Shown: positions 25,538 to 33,653, counted from the first letter of the stretch. The stretch: 41,446 nt of DNA from Lentisphaeria bacterium UBA1724 (GCA_002315885.1 DCIO01000098.1:266-41711); one strand, 5' to 3'. Made by a program: numbers and translations. Notes: a model not told the origin generated them from the letters alone.

Positions 25538-26357
25538 CCAGGAACTCACAGTCGTCCATCGGCGGGAGTTATCTGAGCTTTCTGGAAAGGAAGGTCATCG
25601 GTGGTGGGTTGCGGCGCTTGCGGGCCTGGCAATCCTCGTCATCCTTCACCTGCCGATTGTTCTGATGCACCAGGATGAGACAACGGCCATCAGCGAAGAA
25701 GCCCATGGTCAGCTCTTTGCCATCGTGAACGAGGATACGGAAGGCATTTCCGCCTCGGAGAAGTCCCTTTGGCAATGGATTCACCTAACGGAGCCCTCCC
25801 AGTGGTACTACCCCACCCCTGAGGGATTTTCCCGTTTCAACCGCCGTCCCACAGGCAAAGACGACCCACTGCCTCCTCCCTACCTTCCGGGGTACACCCA
25901 ACCCGCCAGGAACCTCCCTGCGTTGAAATTCCCGCCTTCGGTCATTTCCGCGGCGCTCCCGCCGATGAACGGCCAGGATTTTCTTAAACTGGGTGTCTTC
26001 ATTGCCGACACGCCTGAGCCGGGTTCTGAGCCCCAGGAGCAGCTAGCTCGCTGGCGTCGCATCGGTGGCGGCACCCTCCAGAATCCGCCGGATCTCGGCG
26101 AGGACAAGAAGCTCTTACAAGACGAGGACATCCGCAAGTCACTACTATCCCAGGGGTGCAAGCCGACAATCCTGGAGGTGAATTTCCGCCCAGGCATCCC
26201 ACTGCCCCGCATCCTCGTCCGCGACACATGCGGTGTTGACGCGTTGGATATGGCGGCCCGCCGCGCCCTGCGAAACGCACTCTATAGCCGACATCTCAAT
26301 GACCAGCCCTGCGAAAAGCCCTTCGCGCTCTTTTTCGAGGTTGATTGGCGGATGTAA
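25506..26357 (+). CDS. TonB-like energy-transducer candidate
   Basis: 283 residues. A cytoplasmic N-terminus of about 32 residues precedes one transmembrane helix (about 33-54, WWVAALAGLAILVILHLPIV) that holds His48, similar in place to the TonB membrane His. A Pro-rich linker follows (DPLPPPYLPGYTQP), then a C-terminal domain ending GVDALDMAARRALRNALYSRHL and FFEVDWRM, which matches the helix and final strand of TonB C-terminal domains by pattern. The assignment rests on topology and on following ExbB/ExbD. The ATG at 25506 overlaps exbD by 32 bases. A longer in-frame start at 25410 would overlap further and has no support. Which outer-membrane receptors it serves is unknown. Confidence 0.65.
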   Translation: MSQPKTTNPSDQELTVVHRRELSELSGKEGHRWWVAALAGLAILVILHLPIVLMHQDETTAISEEAHGQLFAIVNEDTEGISASEKSLWQWIHLTEPSQWYYPTPEGFSRFNRRPTGKDDPLPPPYLPGYTQPARNLPALKFPPSVISAALPPMNGQDFLKLGVFIADTPEPGSEPQEQLARWRRIGGGTLQNPPDLGEDKKLLQDEDIRKSLLSQGCKPTILEVNFRPGIPLPRILVRDTCGVDALDMAARRALRNALYSRHLNDQPCEKPFALFFEVDWRM

Positions 26358-26380
26358 CACCCTTTTCTTGAAAACCCACA

Positions 26381-26662
26381 ATGCCTCTCTCGAAGTTGCT
26401 TCTTCTATACACACTTGTCATCCTGGTGGGTGGCTTGTTGCTGTTGCTGGTTGACAAGCTGTGGATGAGCAACCACAATTGGCATCTCTCACGTTCGAAG
26501 TTGCTGACCTGCTCAAAATGCGGGAACATCTTCCAGCTGCCGCGGCAATCTGTCGACCGCCGTTGTCCTCAATGTGGCGGGAAGACCCAGCCCTTCCAAA
26601 TGCCCTACTCCGGCCTCCACGAAACCCTGAAGGACCGGGCACGGAATCTCAAGGAGTCCTAG
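26381..26662 (+). CDS. Small membrane-anchored zinc-ribbon protein
   Basis: 93 residues. One transmembrane helix (about 5-25, LLLLYTLVILVGGLLLLLV) precedes a zinc ribbon with CSKC (44-47) and CPQC (62-65), two CxxC pairs separated by 14 residues. Most likely the zinc ribbon faces the cytoplasm. Such proteins are usually of unknown function. It lies 23 bases after the TonB-like gene and three bases before rsmD. Confidence 0.75.
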   Translation: MPLSKLLLLYTLVILVGGLLLLLVDKLWMSNHNWHLSRSKLLTCSKCGNIFQLPRQSVDRRCPQCGGKTQPFQMPYSGLHETLKDRARNLKES

Positions 26663-26665
26663 CGT

Positions 26666-27304
26666 ATGCGCATCGTTTCAGGATGGGCTCGCGGAATCCG
26701 ACTCCAGGTTCCCCAGGATGACGCCGTCCGCCCCACGGAAGACAAAGTCAAGGAGTCGCTCTTTTCCACCCTGGGGGATTTGCGGGATGCACGGGTCCTG
26801 GACCTCTTTTCGGGGACAGGCGCCCTGGGTCTCGAGGCTCTCTCCCGCGGCGCCGCGAAGGTGGTGATGGTGGAGAAGGATCCCCGCCATGCCGCAGTCA
26901 TCCGCACCAATCTGGCAAATGTGCTGAAGGCAATTGCGCCAAATCCCGCGGGGCAGGCGACACTGCGCACGGAAGACGCAAAATCCGCCGCGGAGCACCT
27001 CCTGCCTGGCGAGCAATTCGACGTCATCCTAGCAGACCCGCCATACCATACCCAGAAGGGGCAGTACGGCGCCAGGGAACTCCTGCTGGACGAGAGCTGG
27101 CTGGCACACGCTACCGACGAGACAATCCTCGTCCTGGAACACGCCACCGATGTCCGGGACCTCCCCTGGGCGCCCCGTTCCAAGTGGCGCCTTCTGAAAG
27201 AACGCACCTTCGGTATCCGAACTGTTGCCTACGCCACAAACGCGGAAGCACCCGCAGACGAAGACGACGGACCGCATTCCGAGGATACCACCGGCGATGC
27301 CTGA
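26666..27304 (+). CDS. rsmD: 16S rRNA (guanine-N2)-methyltransferase RsmD
   Basis: 212 residues. Methylates G966 of 16S rRNA during 30S assembly, using SAM. The opening RIVSGWARGIRLQVPQ and RPTEDKVKESLFSTL are RsmD signatures; motif I is VLDLFSGTGALGLEALSRGA; catalytic motif IV is DVILADPPYH. The C-terminus has an acidic tail (about 190-212) not usual in the family. The stop overlaps the start of the following cyclo-ligase gene by eight bases, so they are translationally coupled. Confidence 0.95.
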   Translation: MRIVSGWARGIRLQVPQDDAVRPTEDKVKESLFSTLGDLRDARVLDLFSGTGALGLEALSRGAAKVVMVEKDPRHAAVIRTNLANVLKAIAPNPAGQATLRTEDAKSAAEHLLPGEQFDVILADPPYHTQKGQYGARELLLDESWLAHATDETILVLEHATDVRDLPWAPRSKWRLLKERTFGIRTVAYATNAEAPADEDDGPHSEDTTGDA

Positions 27305-27887
27305 TTCTCCCAAGAGCCTCCTCCGACAGCAAGTCCTGGCGCAACTGAAGCGCGAAGACGCCCTGCCCTCCCAGAGCATCGCGGGACTCGCGCAACGGCT
27401 ACTGTCCTCCAGACTCTTTGCCGAAGCACCCGCCATCGTGGCATACATCGCTATCCAACGGGAAATCCCGCTGGACGAAGTCCTCGCGGGCGCGCTTCGC
27501 GCGCGCAAGGCGCTCTACCTGCCACGATACACCGCCGACGGCGTCTACGCCCTGGCGGAAATTCACGACCTGCAATCCGACCTGCAACTGGGGCATTTCC
27601 GCATTCCTGAACCCGCGCCCCATTGTCCCGAAGCCACCGCACTCCCTCCCGAGGCGCTCTGGCTCATTCCCGGCATCGCCTTTGACAAACAGGGGCATCG
27701 GCTGGGACGAGGCGGCGGTTTCTACGACCGCCTCCTGCAACGCTACCCCGGCGGCACCCCCATCGGTGTCTGCCGCGACTCCCAAATCCTGGAAGGCATC
27801 CCCACTGAGCCCTGGGACCTGCCTGTCCACGCAATCCTAACTCCGACACGCTGGATTTCATCCCGCCATGACATATCATCTCTCTAA
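27297..27887 (+). CDS. 5-formyltetrahydrofolate cyclo-ligase
   Basis: 196 residues. Converts 5-formyl-THF to 5,10-methenyl-THF with ATP, in one-carbon metabolism, cytoplasmic. The signature GIAFDKQGHRLGRGGGFYDRLLQ (about 129-151) contains the conserved Gly-rich, Tyr-Asp-Arg stretch. The N-terminal KSLLRQQVLAQLK helix also fits. The ATG at 27297 overlaps rsmD by eight bases; an open frame from 27225 starts inside rsmD and adds unrelated residues. The 3' end overlaps the RNase Y gene by 20 bases. Confidence 0.92.
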   Translation: MPDSPKSLLRQQVLAQLKREDALPSQSIAGLAQRLLSSRLFAEAPAIVAYIAIQREIPLDEVLAGALRARKALYLPRYTADGVYALAEIHDLQSDLQLGHFRIPEPAPHCPEATALPPEALWLIPGIAFDKQGHRLGRGGGFYDRLLQRYPGGTPIGVCRDSQILEGIPTEPWDLPVHAILTPTRWISSRHDISSL

Positions 27888-29535
27888 CATTCTAACCGAC
27901 TGCCTCGTTCTGGCACAGGATAGCTTCCTGAATCCAGAGCAGGAAGCCGAGCTCAATACCCTCCAGTTGTGGTTCATCACAGGCGGCATCCTCCTGCTGG
28001 TCCTGTTGGTGCTCTGGCAGGTGCTGGTCATCAACCGTGGTGGTCGTCTGGAAAAGAAGACCAAAGAAGCCCAGGCGGACGCGGAACGCCTGTTGGAAAG
28101 CAGCCGCGAGAATGCGCTGGCGGAAGCCGAGGGCATCCGCATGAATGCCGAGTTGAAGGCCAAGGAGACCATGGTCAGTGCCCAGGCGGCCGCGGAAGCC
28201 CTGATGACAGAGCGCCGCAAGGAAATCGCCAAGATGGAGGAACGCCTGACCAGCCGCGAGGACTCCCTGGCGGAAAAACTGGGCCTCCTCCAGGAACGGC
28301 TGGCGGAATTGGACAAACGGGATGCCGCCAACAAGGAAAAGGCCGCCGCATTGGATGAAATCCGTGCGACACTGGACAAAGAACACGCCAAGAATGTGGC
28401 TGAATTGACCAGAATCTCTGGCTTGGATGTGGAGACCGCCAAGAAGGAACTCCTGGAGGAACTCCGCCAGTCCATGCAGGTGGAACGCGCCACCATGATT
28501 CGCCGTCAGCAAGAGGAAGCCCGACAGGAGCTCCAGACCGAGGCGCGACAGGTGATGATTGCCGCCATGCAACGCTATGCCGCGGATTGCGTCTTCGAGC
28601 ACACCACCACCGCAGTGCCACTGCCCAACGAAGAAATGAAGGGCCGTATCATTGGGCGTGAGGGCAGAAATATCCGTACCCTGGAAGCCGCCACAGGCAC
28701 AAACCTGCTGGTGGACGAGACACCCAACGCCGTGGTAATCTCCTGCTTCGACCCCATCCGTCGCGAAGTGGCGCGGCTGGTCCTGGAAAAGCTCATCAAC
28801 GATGGCCGCATCCACCCCTCTCGCGTAGAGGAAATCGTGGAGAAGACCCGCCAGGAACTGGGCCAGGAAATCCTCAAGACAGGCCAGGATGCCGCAGAAC
28901 GCTTCGCCCTGCCCCTGCCCCAGAATCTGATTACCCTCCTGGGAACCCTCAAATACCGCTTCAGCTTCGCCCAGAATGTCCTGGCACACTCCATCGAAGT
29001 GGCGTCCATGGCAGGCGACATCGCCGCAGAGCTTGGGCTCAGCCGCATCCAGGCACAGCGCGCGGGACTCCTGCATGACATCGGTAAAGCCGTGGACCAC
29101 GAAGTGGAAGGCACCCACGCATCCATCGGCGCGGAAATCCTCCGTCGTTCCGGCGAGGATCCCCTGGTGGTGAATGCGGTGGCCGCCCACCACGAAGAAG
29201 TGGAGAAGGAAAGCCCCATCGCCGTCATCGTTCAAATCTGCGACACCATCAGCGCCGCACGCCCAGGCGCCCGCTCCGAGACCACGGAATTCTTCCTGCG
29301 TCGTCTGGAGGACCTGGAACGCATCGGAAATTCCTTCCCTGGAGTGGACAACTGCTACGCCATCCAGGCAGGACGCGAACTCCGCGTGCTGGTGAAACCC
29401 GACAAAGTCACCGAAGAAGGCACCGTCCTGCTAGCTCGTGAATTGGCCGAGCGCATCGAATCCGAAATGCGCTACCCTGGTCAAATCCGCGTCTCTGTCA
29501 TTCGTGAAACCCGCGTCGTCGACTACGCGAAGTAG
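27868..29535 (+). CDS. rny: Ribonuclease Y
   Basis: 555 residues. Membrane-anchored endoribonuclease that starts mRNA turnover in many bacteria. N-terminal transmembrane helix (about 34-53), then a long coiled coil (about 55-215), a KH domain with GRIIGREGRNIRTLEAATG (about 258-276), and an HD domain with AGLLHDIGK (His403-Asp404). Slightly longer than the usual 520. The start at 27868 overlaps the cyclo-ligase gene by 20 bases; the first residues (MTYHLSNILTDCLVLAQ) are unusual for RNase Y, so a later start is possible, but no better one precedes the helix. Confidence 0.96.
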   Translation: MTYHLSNILTDCLVLAQDSFLNPEQEAELNTLQLWFITGGILLLVLLVLWQVLVINRGGRLEKKTKEAQADAERLLESSRENALAEAEGIRMNAELKAKETMVSAQAAAEALMTERRKEIAKMEERLTSREDSLAEKLGLLQERLAELDKRDAANKEKAAALDEIRATLDKEHAKNVAELTRISGLDVETAKKELLEELRQSMQVERATMIRRQQEEARQELQTEARQVMIAAMQRYAADCVFEHTTTAVPLPNEEMKGRIIGREGRNIRTLEAATGTNLLVDETPNAVVISCFDPIRREVARLVLEKLINDGRIHPSRVEEIVEKTRQELGQEILKTGQDAAERFALPLPQNLITLLGTLKYRFSFAQNVLAHSIEVASMAGDIAAELGLSRIQAQRAGLLHDIGKAVDHEVEGTHASIGAEILRRSGEDPLVVNAVAAHHEEVEKESPIAVIVQICDTISAARPGARSETTEFFLRRLEDLERIGNSFPGVDNCYAIQAGRELRVLVKPDKVTEEGTVLLARELAERIESEMRYPGQIRVSVIRETRVVDYAK

Positions 29536-29592
29536 TCTTTGCACGAATCCTTTTCCACACAAACCAAACAACCGAAAAAGCGAATAACTCTC

Positions 29593-30096
29593 ATGGCTAA
29601 AATTGCATCTACCGCAGCTCTAAAAGAGCGCATCCTGGCGCTTCTGAAGCGCAATGCGCGTATCTCCGCGCAGGAAATCGCCGACCGTCTCAATCTGACT
29701 GCCGCAAAGGCCAATGAACTCATCGCCCAATTGGAAAGTGACGGCGTCATCCGCGGCTATACCGCGCTGGTGAACACCGACCTGGAGAGCGAGACCCGCG
29801 CCATCATCGAAGTCCAGATCCAGCCCGAACGCGACGCGGGTTTCGACAACATCGCCGAGCGCATCTGCAAATTTGACGAGGTGGTCTCCGCGTTCCTGGT
29901 TTCCGGCCGTTACGACCTGCACCTGGAAGTGGTGGGCAAATCCCTCCAGGATGTGGCGCGCTTTGTTTCCAGCAAGCTCTCCACCCAGCCTGGCGTCAAA
30001 TCCTGCGCCACGCTTTTCCTGTTGAAGAAATATAAGGAGTCTGGTATTGAATTGCACAAGGAGGAAGGCTATGAGCGTCTCAAGATCACAATGTAA
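29593..30096 (+). CDS. Lrp/AsnC family transcriptional regulator
   Basis: 167 residues. An N-terminal winged helix-turn-helix (about 8-55, RILALLKRNARISAQEIADRLNLT) is followed by a RAM domain (about 68-150) with VVSAFLVSGRYDLHLEVVGKSL, the Lrp/AsnC layout. Such proteins sense amino acids and regulate nearby amino-acid metabolism genes. The gene overlaps the aminotransferase gene by 26 bases, so the pair is coupled and the aminotransferase is a likely target. The ATG at 29593 is chosen because the family starts just before the helix; an upstream TTG at 29539 adds 18 basic residues. Confidence 0.92.
   Translation: MAKIASTAALKERILALLKRNARISAQEIADRLNLTAAKANELIAQLESDGVIRGYTALVNTDLESETRAIIEVQIQPERDAGFDNIAERICKFDEVVSAFLVSGRYDLHLEVVGKSLQDVARFVSSKLSTQPGVKSCATLFLLKKYKESGIELHKEEGYERLKITM
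30058..30064 (+). promoter_or_regulatory. Ribosome site inside the Lrp gene, fixing the aminotransferase start
   Basis: AAGGAGG lies six bases before the ATG at 30071, within the coding end of the Lrp-type gene. It decides the start against the in-frame TTG at 30047. Confidence 0.85.
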
Positions 30097-31318
30097 ATCC
30101 ACCCCCAAGAAGAGCTGCACCAAGACTCCGAAAGCATCGGTCGCTCCCTCCCGTCCCCGCGTTGCTCCCCATATCGCGGTATTGCCCAAGAGCGGCATCC
30201 GTGACTTCTTCGACCTGGTCAGCACCATGAAGGAAGTCATCTCCCTGGGTATCGGCGAACCCGATTTCACCGCGCCCTGGAAGATCCGCGAGGCGGTAAT
30301 CTACTCCCTGCAGCGTGGCTTCACACACTACACCTCCAACTTGGGCGACATCAAGCTTCGCAGATCCATCTGCCGTTATTTCGAAGAGCGCTTCGGCGGG
30401 AAATACTCCCCCGAAACCGAGTGCATTGTCACCGTGGGTGTCTCCGAGGGACTGGATTTGGCCGCACGGGCGCTCCTGGAACCCGGTGACGAGGTGCTCT
30501 ACCACGAGCCCTGCTATGTCTCCTACAACCCCACTATCCGCATGGCCCACGGCGTCCCCGTGCCCGTGTTGACCACCGCCAAGCATGACTTCGTGGTACA
30601 GGTGGAGGATTTGGAGAAGGCGGTTACCCCCAAGACCAAGTTGCTCATGCTGAACTACCCCAACAACCCCACGGGTGCCGGCATGACCTGGGAAGACAAG
30701 AAGAAGGTCGCCGAATTCGCCATCAAGCACGACCTGTTGGTGCTTTCCGATGAAATCTACGACGAACTCTCCTACATTCCCCGCTCTCCCTCCATCGCCA
30801 CAATTCCTGGCATGCGGGAACGCACCATCGTATTCAACGGCTTCAGCAAGGCATTCGCCATGACGGGCTTCCGTATCGCATACGCGGTGGGTCCCCACGA
30901 CCTCATTGACGCCATGATGAAAATCCACCAGTACACCATGCTCTGCGCACCCGGACTCTCCCAGTTCGGCGCCATCGAGGCATTGGACAACTCGGCGGAT
31001 GAGCGTGAGGCCATGCGGGAAGAATACGAACAGCGCCGCAATGTAATTGTGAAGGGCTTCAATGACCTGGGGCTCAAGTGCTTCATGCCACGGGGCGCCT
31101 TCTACGTCTTCCCCTGTATCAAATCCACGGGAATGACCTCCATTGAATTTGCCACGAAACTCCTGCAGGAAGAGCATGTGGCTGTCATTCCCGGCAGCGC
31201 CTTTGGCGAATCCGGCGAGGGTTTCGTCCGTTGTGCCTACGCCACTGCCATGGATGAGATACAGGAAGCCCTGGTTCGCATCCGCAAATTCCTAGTGAAG
31301 CACAAGTTGTTGAAGTAA
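30071..31318 (+). CDS. PLP-dependent class I/II aminotransferase
   Basis: 415 residues. Fold-type I aminotransferase with DEIYDELSY and NYPNNPTGAGMTWEDKKKV; PLP lysine Lys260 in NGFSKAFAMTGFRI. ISLGIGEPDFTAPWKIREAVIYSLQRGFTHYTSNLGDIKLRRSI is the usual N-terminal block. Substrate cannot be read; aspartate-, aromatic- or alanine-type are plausible. The N-terminus has about 30 extra basic residues (PKKSCTKTPKASVAPSRPRV). It overlaps the Lrp-type gene by 26 bases, suggesting control of its own expression by that regulator. TrmB follows 10 bases later. Confidence 0.93.
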   Translation: MSVSRSQCKSTPKKSCTKTPKASVAPSRPRVAPHIAVLPKSGIRDFFDLVSTMKEVISLGIGEPDFTAPWKIREAVIYSLQRGFTHYTSNLGDIKLRRSICRYFEERFGGKYSPETECIVTVGVSEGLDLAARALLEPGDEVLYHEPCYVSYNPTIRMAHGVPVPVLTTAKHDFVVQVEDLEKAVTPKTKLLMLNYPNNPTGAGMTWEDKKKVAEFAIKHDLLVLSDEIYDELSYIPRSPSIATIPGMRERTIVFNGFSKAFAMTGFRIAYAVGPHDLIDAMMKIHQYTMLCAPGLSQFGAIEALDNSADEREAMREEYEQRRNVIVKGFNDLGLKCFMPRGAFYVFPCIKSTGMTSIEFATKLLQEEHVAVIPGSAFGESGEGFVRCAYATAMDEIQEALVRIRKFLVKHKLLK

Positions 31319-31328
31319 CCCCGCGGTC

Positions 31329-31904
31329 ATGGAAATTCTGACGAATACCTGGCAGATACTGCCTTTCCCCGAGAATGCCGCGGGCAAGCGCGTGGAATTC
31401 GACATGGGCTGCGGCAAAGGACGCTTCACCGTGGAATTGGCACGGCGCTATCCCGATAGCCTGGTCTTCTGCAATGACATCATCATCGAACGCCTGCGCA
31501 TCGTGGAAAGACGCGCGGCGCGGGCTGGTGTCACCAACCTCCATGCTTTGCGTGCCGCAAGCCTGGCGCTGGTCTCCTACCAGCTGCCCGTGCAGCGCAT
31601 CGACCGGCTGCATCTCCTCTGCCCCGATCCCTTCCCCAAGAAGAAACAGACCCCCCGACGACTCGTGTGCACCGACTTCCTCTGCCGCGTCCCACGTGTC
31701 CTGAAAAAGGGCGGCATCTTCCACCTCTCTACGGACTACACGCCATACTACGAGGACTGGCTGCGGATGTTCAGCCAACTGCCCGATCTCTACGAACTGG
31801 CGCCCAATGGCATCGACGATATGGCGGATGTCAAGACCGACTTCGAAATCAAGTGGAACGAGATGGGCCAGGAAGTCCACCACGTCTGCTATCGCCTGAA
31901 ATAA
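31329..31904 (+). CDS. trmB: tRNA (guanine-N7)-methyltransferase TrmB
   Basis: 191 residues. Makes m7G46 in tRNA using SAM. Motif I is EFDMGCGKGRFTVELA; the TrmB signature is CPDPFPKKKQTPRRLV, close to the family's DPWPKKRHxKRRL, with Asp and Pro retained. STDYTPYYEDWLRM also fits. It is shorter than typical TrmB (210-240 residues) at the N-terminus, so the N-terminal RNA-binding extension is missing. It is close behind the aminotransferase gene and is probably the operon's last gene; repeats follow. Confidence 0.88.
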   Translation: MEILTNTWQILPFPENAAGKRVEFDMGCGKGRFTVELARRYPDSLVFCNDIIIERLRIVERRAARAGVTNLHALRAASLALVSYQLPVQRIDRLHLLCPDPFPKKKQTPRRLVCTDFLCRVPRVLKKGGIFHLSTDYTPYYEDWLRMFSQLPDLYELAPNGIDDMADVKTDFEIKWNEMGQEVHHVCYRLK

Positions 31905-31953
31905 CTAGGACCAATAGGACCTGTAATCACGAATTGAGAATTGAAGAAGAGGG

Positions 31954-31980
31954 GGCAAGGGGGATACCTCCCCCTCCTAC
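31954..31980. repeat. REP-like palindrome next to the heptamer array
   Basis: GGGGGA (31959-31964) TACC TCCCCC (31969-31974) forms a 6-bp hairpin, and TCCTAC follows. Its complement, GTAGGAGGGG, matches the palindrome at 3954-3963. It abuts the heptamer repeats. It could stop or slow transcription from the trmB side, but no T-tract is present. Confidence 0.5.
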
Positions 31981-32008
31981 ATTGAGCATTGAGCATTGAG
32001 CATTGAGC
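31981..32008 (+). repeat. Heptamer tandem repeat, 4 units, before the HD gene
   Basis: Four exact ATTGAGC units plus a partial ATT end seven bases before the ATG at 32016. Same motif, and same orientation relative to the gene, as before rarA and the glycosyltransferase gene. No Shine-Dalgarno site is present between array and start. Confidence 0.95.
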
Positions 32009-32015
32009 ATTATAA

Positions 32016-33281
32016 ATGAAGTCCGTCTGCATTCCATGTTCGGGTCCCGTCGAGATTGGCGACTACCTGCCGGTGATTGAGCATCCGCTCTTTCAGCGGC
32101 TTCGTCGTTGCCGTCAGCTGGGCCTCAACGACCTAGTCTTTCCAGGGGCGCAGCACACGCGCTTCGAGCACGCCATCGGCGTCCTCCAGCGTGCCCGTTT
32201 TGCGGCGCAATTGCAGCGGATGAACGCGGACGACACACGCCATCTGGAACTCTTCGCGTTGCTCCATGATATCGGGCATGGTCCCTTCTCCCACCAGATT
32301 GAACCCGCCCTCCAGAAAACCCACCACCAGCGCGGATTGGAATGCCTGCGTGAGATGACGCCCGTCATCCACGCCTGCGGGGGCGACGTCACCATCCTGA
32401 TGGATATGCTGGACGGCAAGAATCCCCTGGGGGACTGGGTCTCCAACCGCAATCTGGGCGCCGACAAACTAGACTACCTCCAGCGAGACGCATACCATAT
32501 TGGTTTCGTGGGAACCCCCGATATCGATTCCCTACAGCGTCAGACAATCCGAACCCCCGATGGTCACCTCGCACTGAAGGAGAAATTCATCGAGGACGGC
32601 AAGCGCCTCCAGAAATTCTACTCCTACCTCCATCAGCACGGCTACCTCAACAAGACCGCCCTGACCGCGCAGCGGCTCCTGCAGCGCGCTGTCCAGGAAG
32701 AGCTACTGCTTTGCGAGACACCCGACGAAACCAGCGAAAAGCTCTGGTCCATGACCGACGAGGAACTCATGCAGTGGCTCCGTCACGGCAAAGCCCCCCT
32801 GGCCCGCAAATACGCCAGGATGCTCCAGAACCGCACGGTATTCAAGACCGCACTCTGCATCAAGCCCGAGGGATATTCCTACGTGGAAAACACCGTGGAC
32901 AAGCCCATCGCCCTCCAGGAATGGTCCCGTCAGCGTCTATCCCGTTGTTCTACCGCATTGACTTCCCTCACGAAGCTCAGAACCATGGAAGACACCCTCG
33001 CCAATGCCGCAGGACTCCAGCCCGGATCACTAGTTCTGGCCGCAATGCCATATTTCACCAAACTCCTACCGAAGGACCTCCGTATCGCCAATGGCGGACA
33101 GAATGACTATTGGCTCTTCGAAAAGGACAAAGACCACCGCGCATCCCTGGAAAGCGACTACCTGCGCACCTTCGCCCTACGCATCGCCGTCCCCGAAAAT
33201 CAGCGCGAACGCATCGCAAAAGCCCCCGAGGCCATTATTCAATGCCTCATTCGGAATACGGAATGCGGAGTACGGAATTAA
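32016..33281 (+). CDS. HD-superfamily phosphohydrolase (COG1078-like)
   Basis: 421 residues. The HD metal-binding set is visible: HTRFEHAIGV, LFALLHDIGHGPFSHQIE and a later Asp in LGADKLDYLQRDAYHIGF. This is the pattern of COG1078-type HD proteins related to dGTPases; many act on dNTPs or nucleotide signals, but the substrate here is unknown. The ATG at 32016 is preceded directly by four ATTGAGC repeats. The last nine codons (RNTECGVRN) are made of a second set of 7-bp repeats that also provides the stop codon. Confidence 0.9.
   Translation: MKSVCIPCSGPVEIGDYLPVIEHPLFQRLRRCRQLGLNDLVFPGAQHTRFEHAIGVLQRARFAAQLQRMNADDTRHLELFALLHDIGHGPFSHQIEPALQKTHHQRGLECLREMTPVIHACGGDVTILMDMLDGKNPLGDWVSNRNLGADKLDYLQRDAYHIGFVGTPDIDSLQRQTIRTPDGHLALKEKFIEDGKRLQKFYSYLHQHGYLNKTALTAQRLLQRAVQEELLLCETPDETSEKLWSMTDEELMQWLRHGKAPLARKYARMLQNRTVFKTALCIKPEGYSYVENTVDKPIALQEWSRQRLSRCSTALTSLTKLRTMEDTLANAAGLQPGSLVLAAMPYFTKLLPKDLRIANGGQNDYWLFEKDKDHRASLESDYLRTFALRIAVPENQRERIAKAPEAIIQCLIRNTECGVRN
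33252..33279 (+). repeat. Heptamer repeat covering the HD gene's stop codon
   Basis: Four units, CGGAATA, CGGAATG, CGGAGTA and CGGAATT, run through the last codons and into the TAA at 33279-33281. Seven is not a multiple of three, so gaining or losing one unit would change the C-terminal sequence and the stop. Confidence 0.8.
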
Positions 33282-33302
33282 AGGGACACACAAGGGACAC
33301 CC

Positions 33303-33452
33303 TATATTTCACCGATTGGATTTCCTATATTTCACCGATTGGATTTCCTACATTTCACCGATTGAGTTTCCTACATTTCACCGAATGGATTTCCTACATT
33401 TCGCCGATTGAGTTTCCTACATTTCACCGATTGGATTTCTTACATTTCGCCG
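33303..33452. repeat. 23-bp tandem repeat, 6.5 units
   Basis: Units start at 33303, 33326, 33349, 33372, 33395, 33418 and 33441 (partial), an exact 23-base period. Each begins TA(C/T)ATTTC(A/G)CCG and ends GTTTCC or GATTTCC. Divergence is one to three bases, so the array is fairly young. It lies between the HD gene and the terminator of the tRNA. There are no unique spacers, so it is not CRISPR; the gap 33282-33508 holds only this array and the hairpin. Confidence 0.95.
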
Positions 33453-33460
33453 TAAGATAA

Positions 33461-33499
33461 AACAAACAAGGCCCAAGTGCGATATTGCACTTGGGCCTT
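33461..33499 (-). terminator. Intrinsic terminator of the tRNA-Pro transcript
   Basis: AAGGCCCAAGTGC (33468-33480) and GCACTTGGGCCTT (33487-33499) form a perfect 13-bp stem with a 6-nt loop. On the minus strand TTGTTTGTTTTA follows, a clear U-rich tail. The 3' end of the tRNA is only nine bases upstream. It may also act weakly on transcripts from the plus strand. Confidence 0.88.
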
Positions 33500-33508
33500 A
33501 AAATTATT

Positions 33509-33586
<78 letters not shown>

Positions 33587-33607
33587 ACTGAAAATGTAGT
33601 CTCCTTT

Positions 33608-33636
33608 GGGAAACCGCGTTAATGTAGCGGTTTCCC
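33608..33636 (-). other. 10-bp hairpin between secDF and tRNA-Pro
   Basis: GGGAAACCGC (33608-33617) and GCGGTTTCCC (33627-33636) pair perfectly around a 9-nt loop, 18 bases after the secDF stop. There is no T-tract, so transcription may continue into the tRNA, or the hairpin may protect the secDF mRNA 3' end. It could also serve as a processing signal. Confidence 0.55.
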
Positions 33637-33653
33637 AGGAAACTTCAAACAGG

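Noticed and set aside
33303..33452. Tandem repeats as a CRISPR array.
   Set aside because: Units are directly adjacent with no unique spacers, the period is 23 bases, and no cas gene is in the window.
33091..33460. Open frames encoding repeated ISYISPI/FHRLDF peptides.
   Set aside because: They arise from the 23-bp repeat in different frames and overlap the HD gene; no start signal and no conservation expected.
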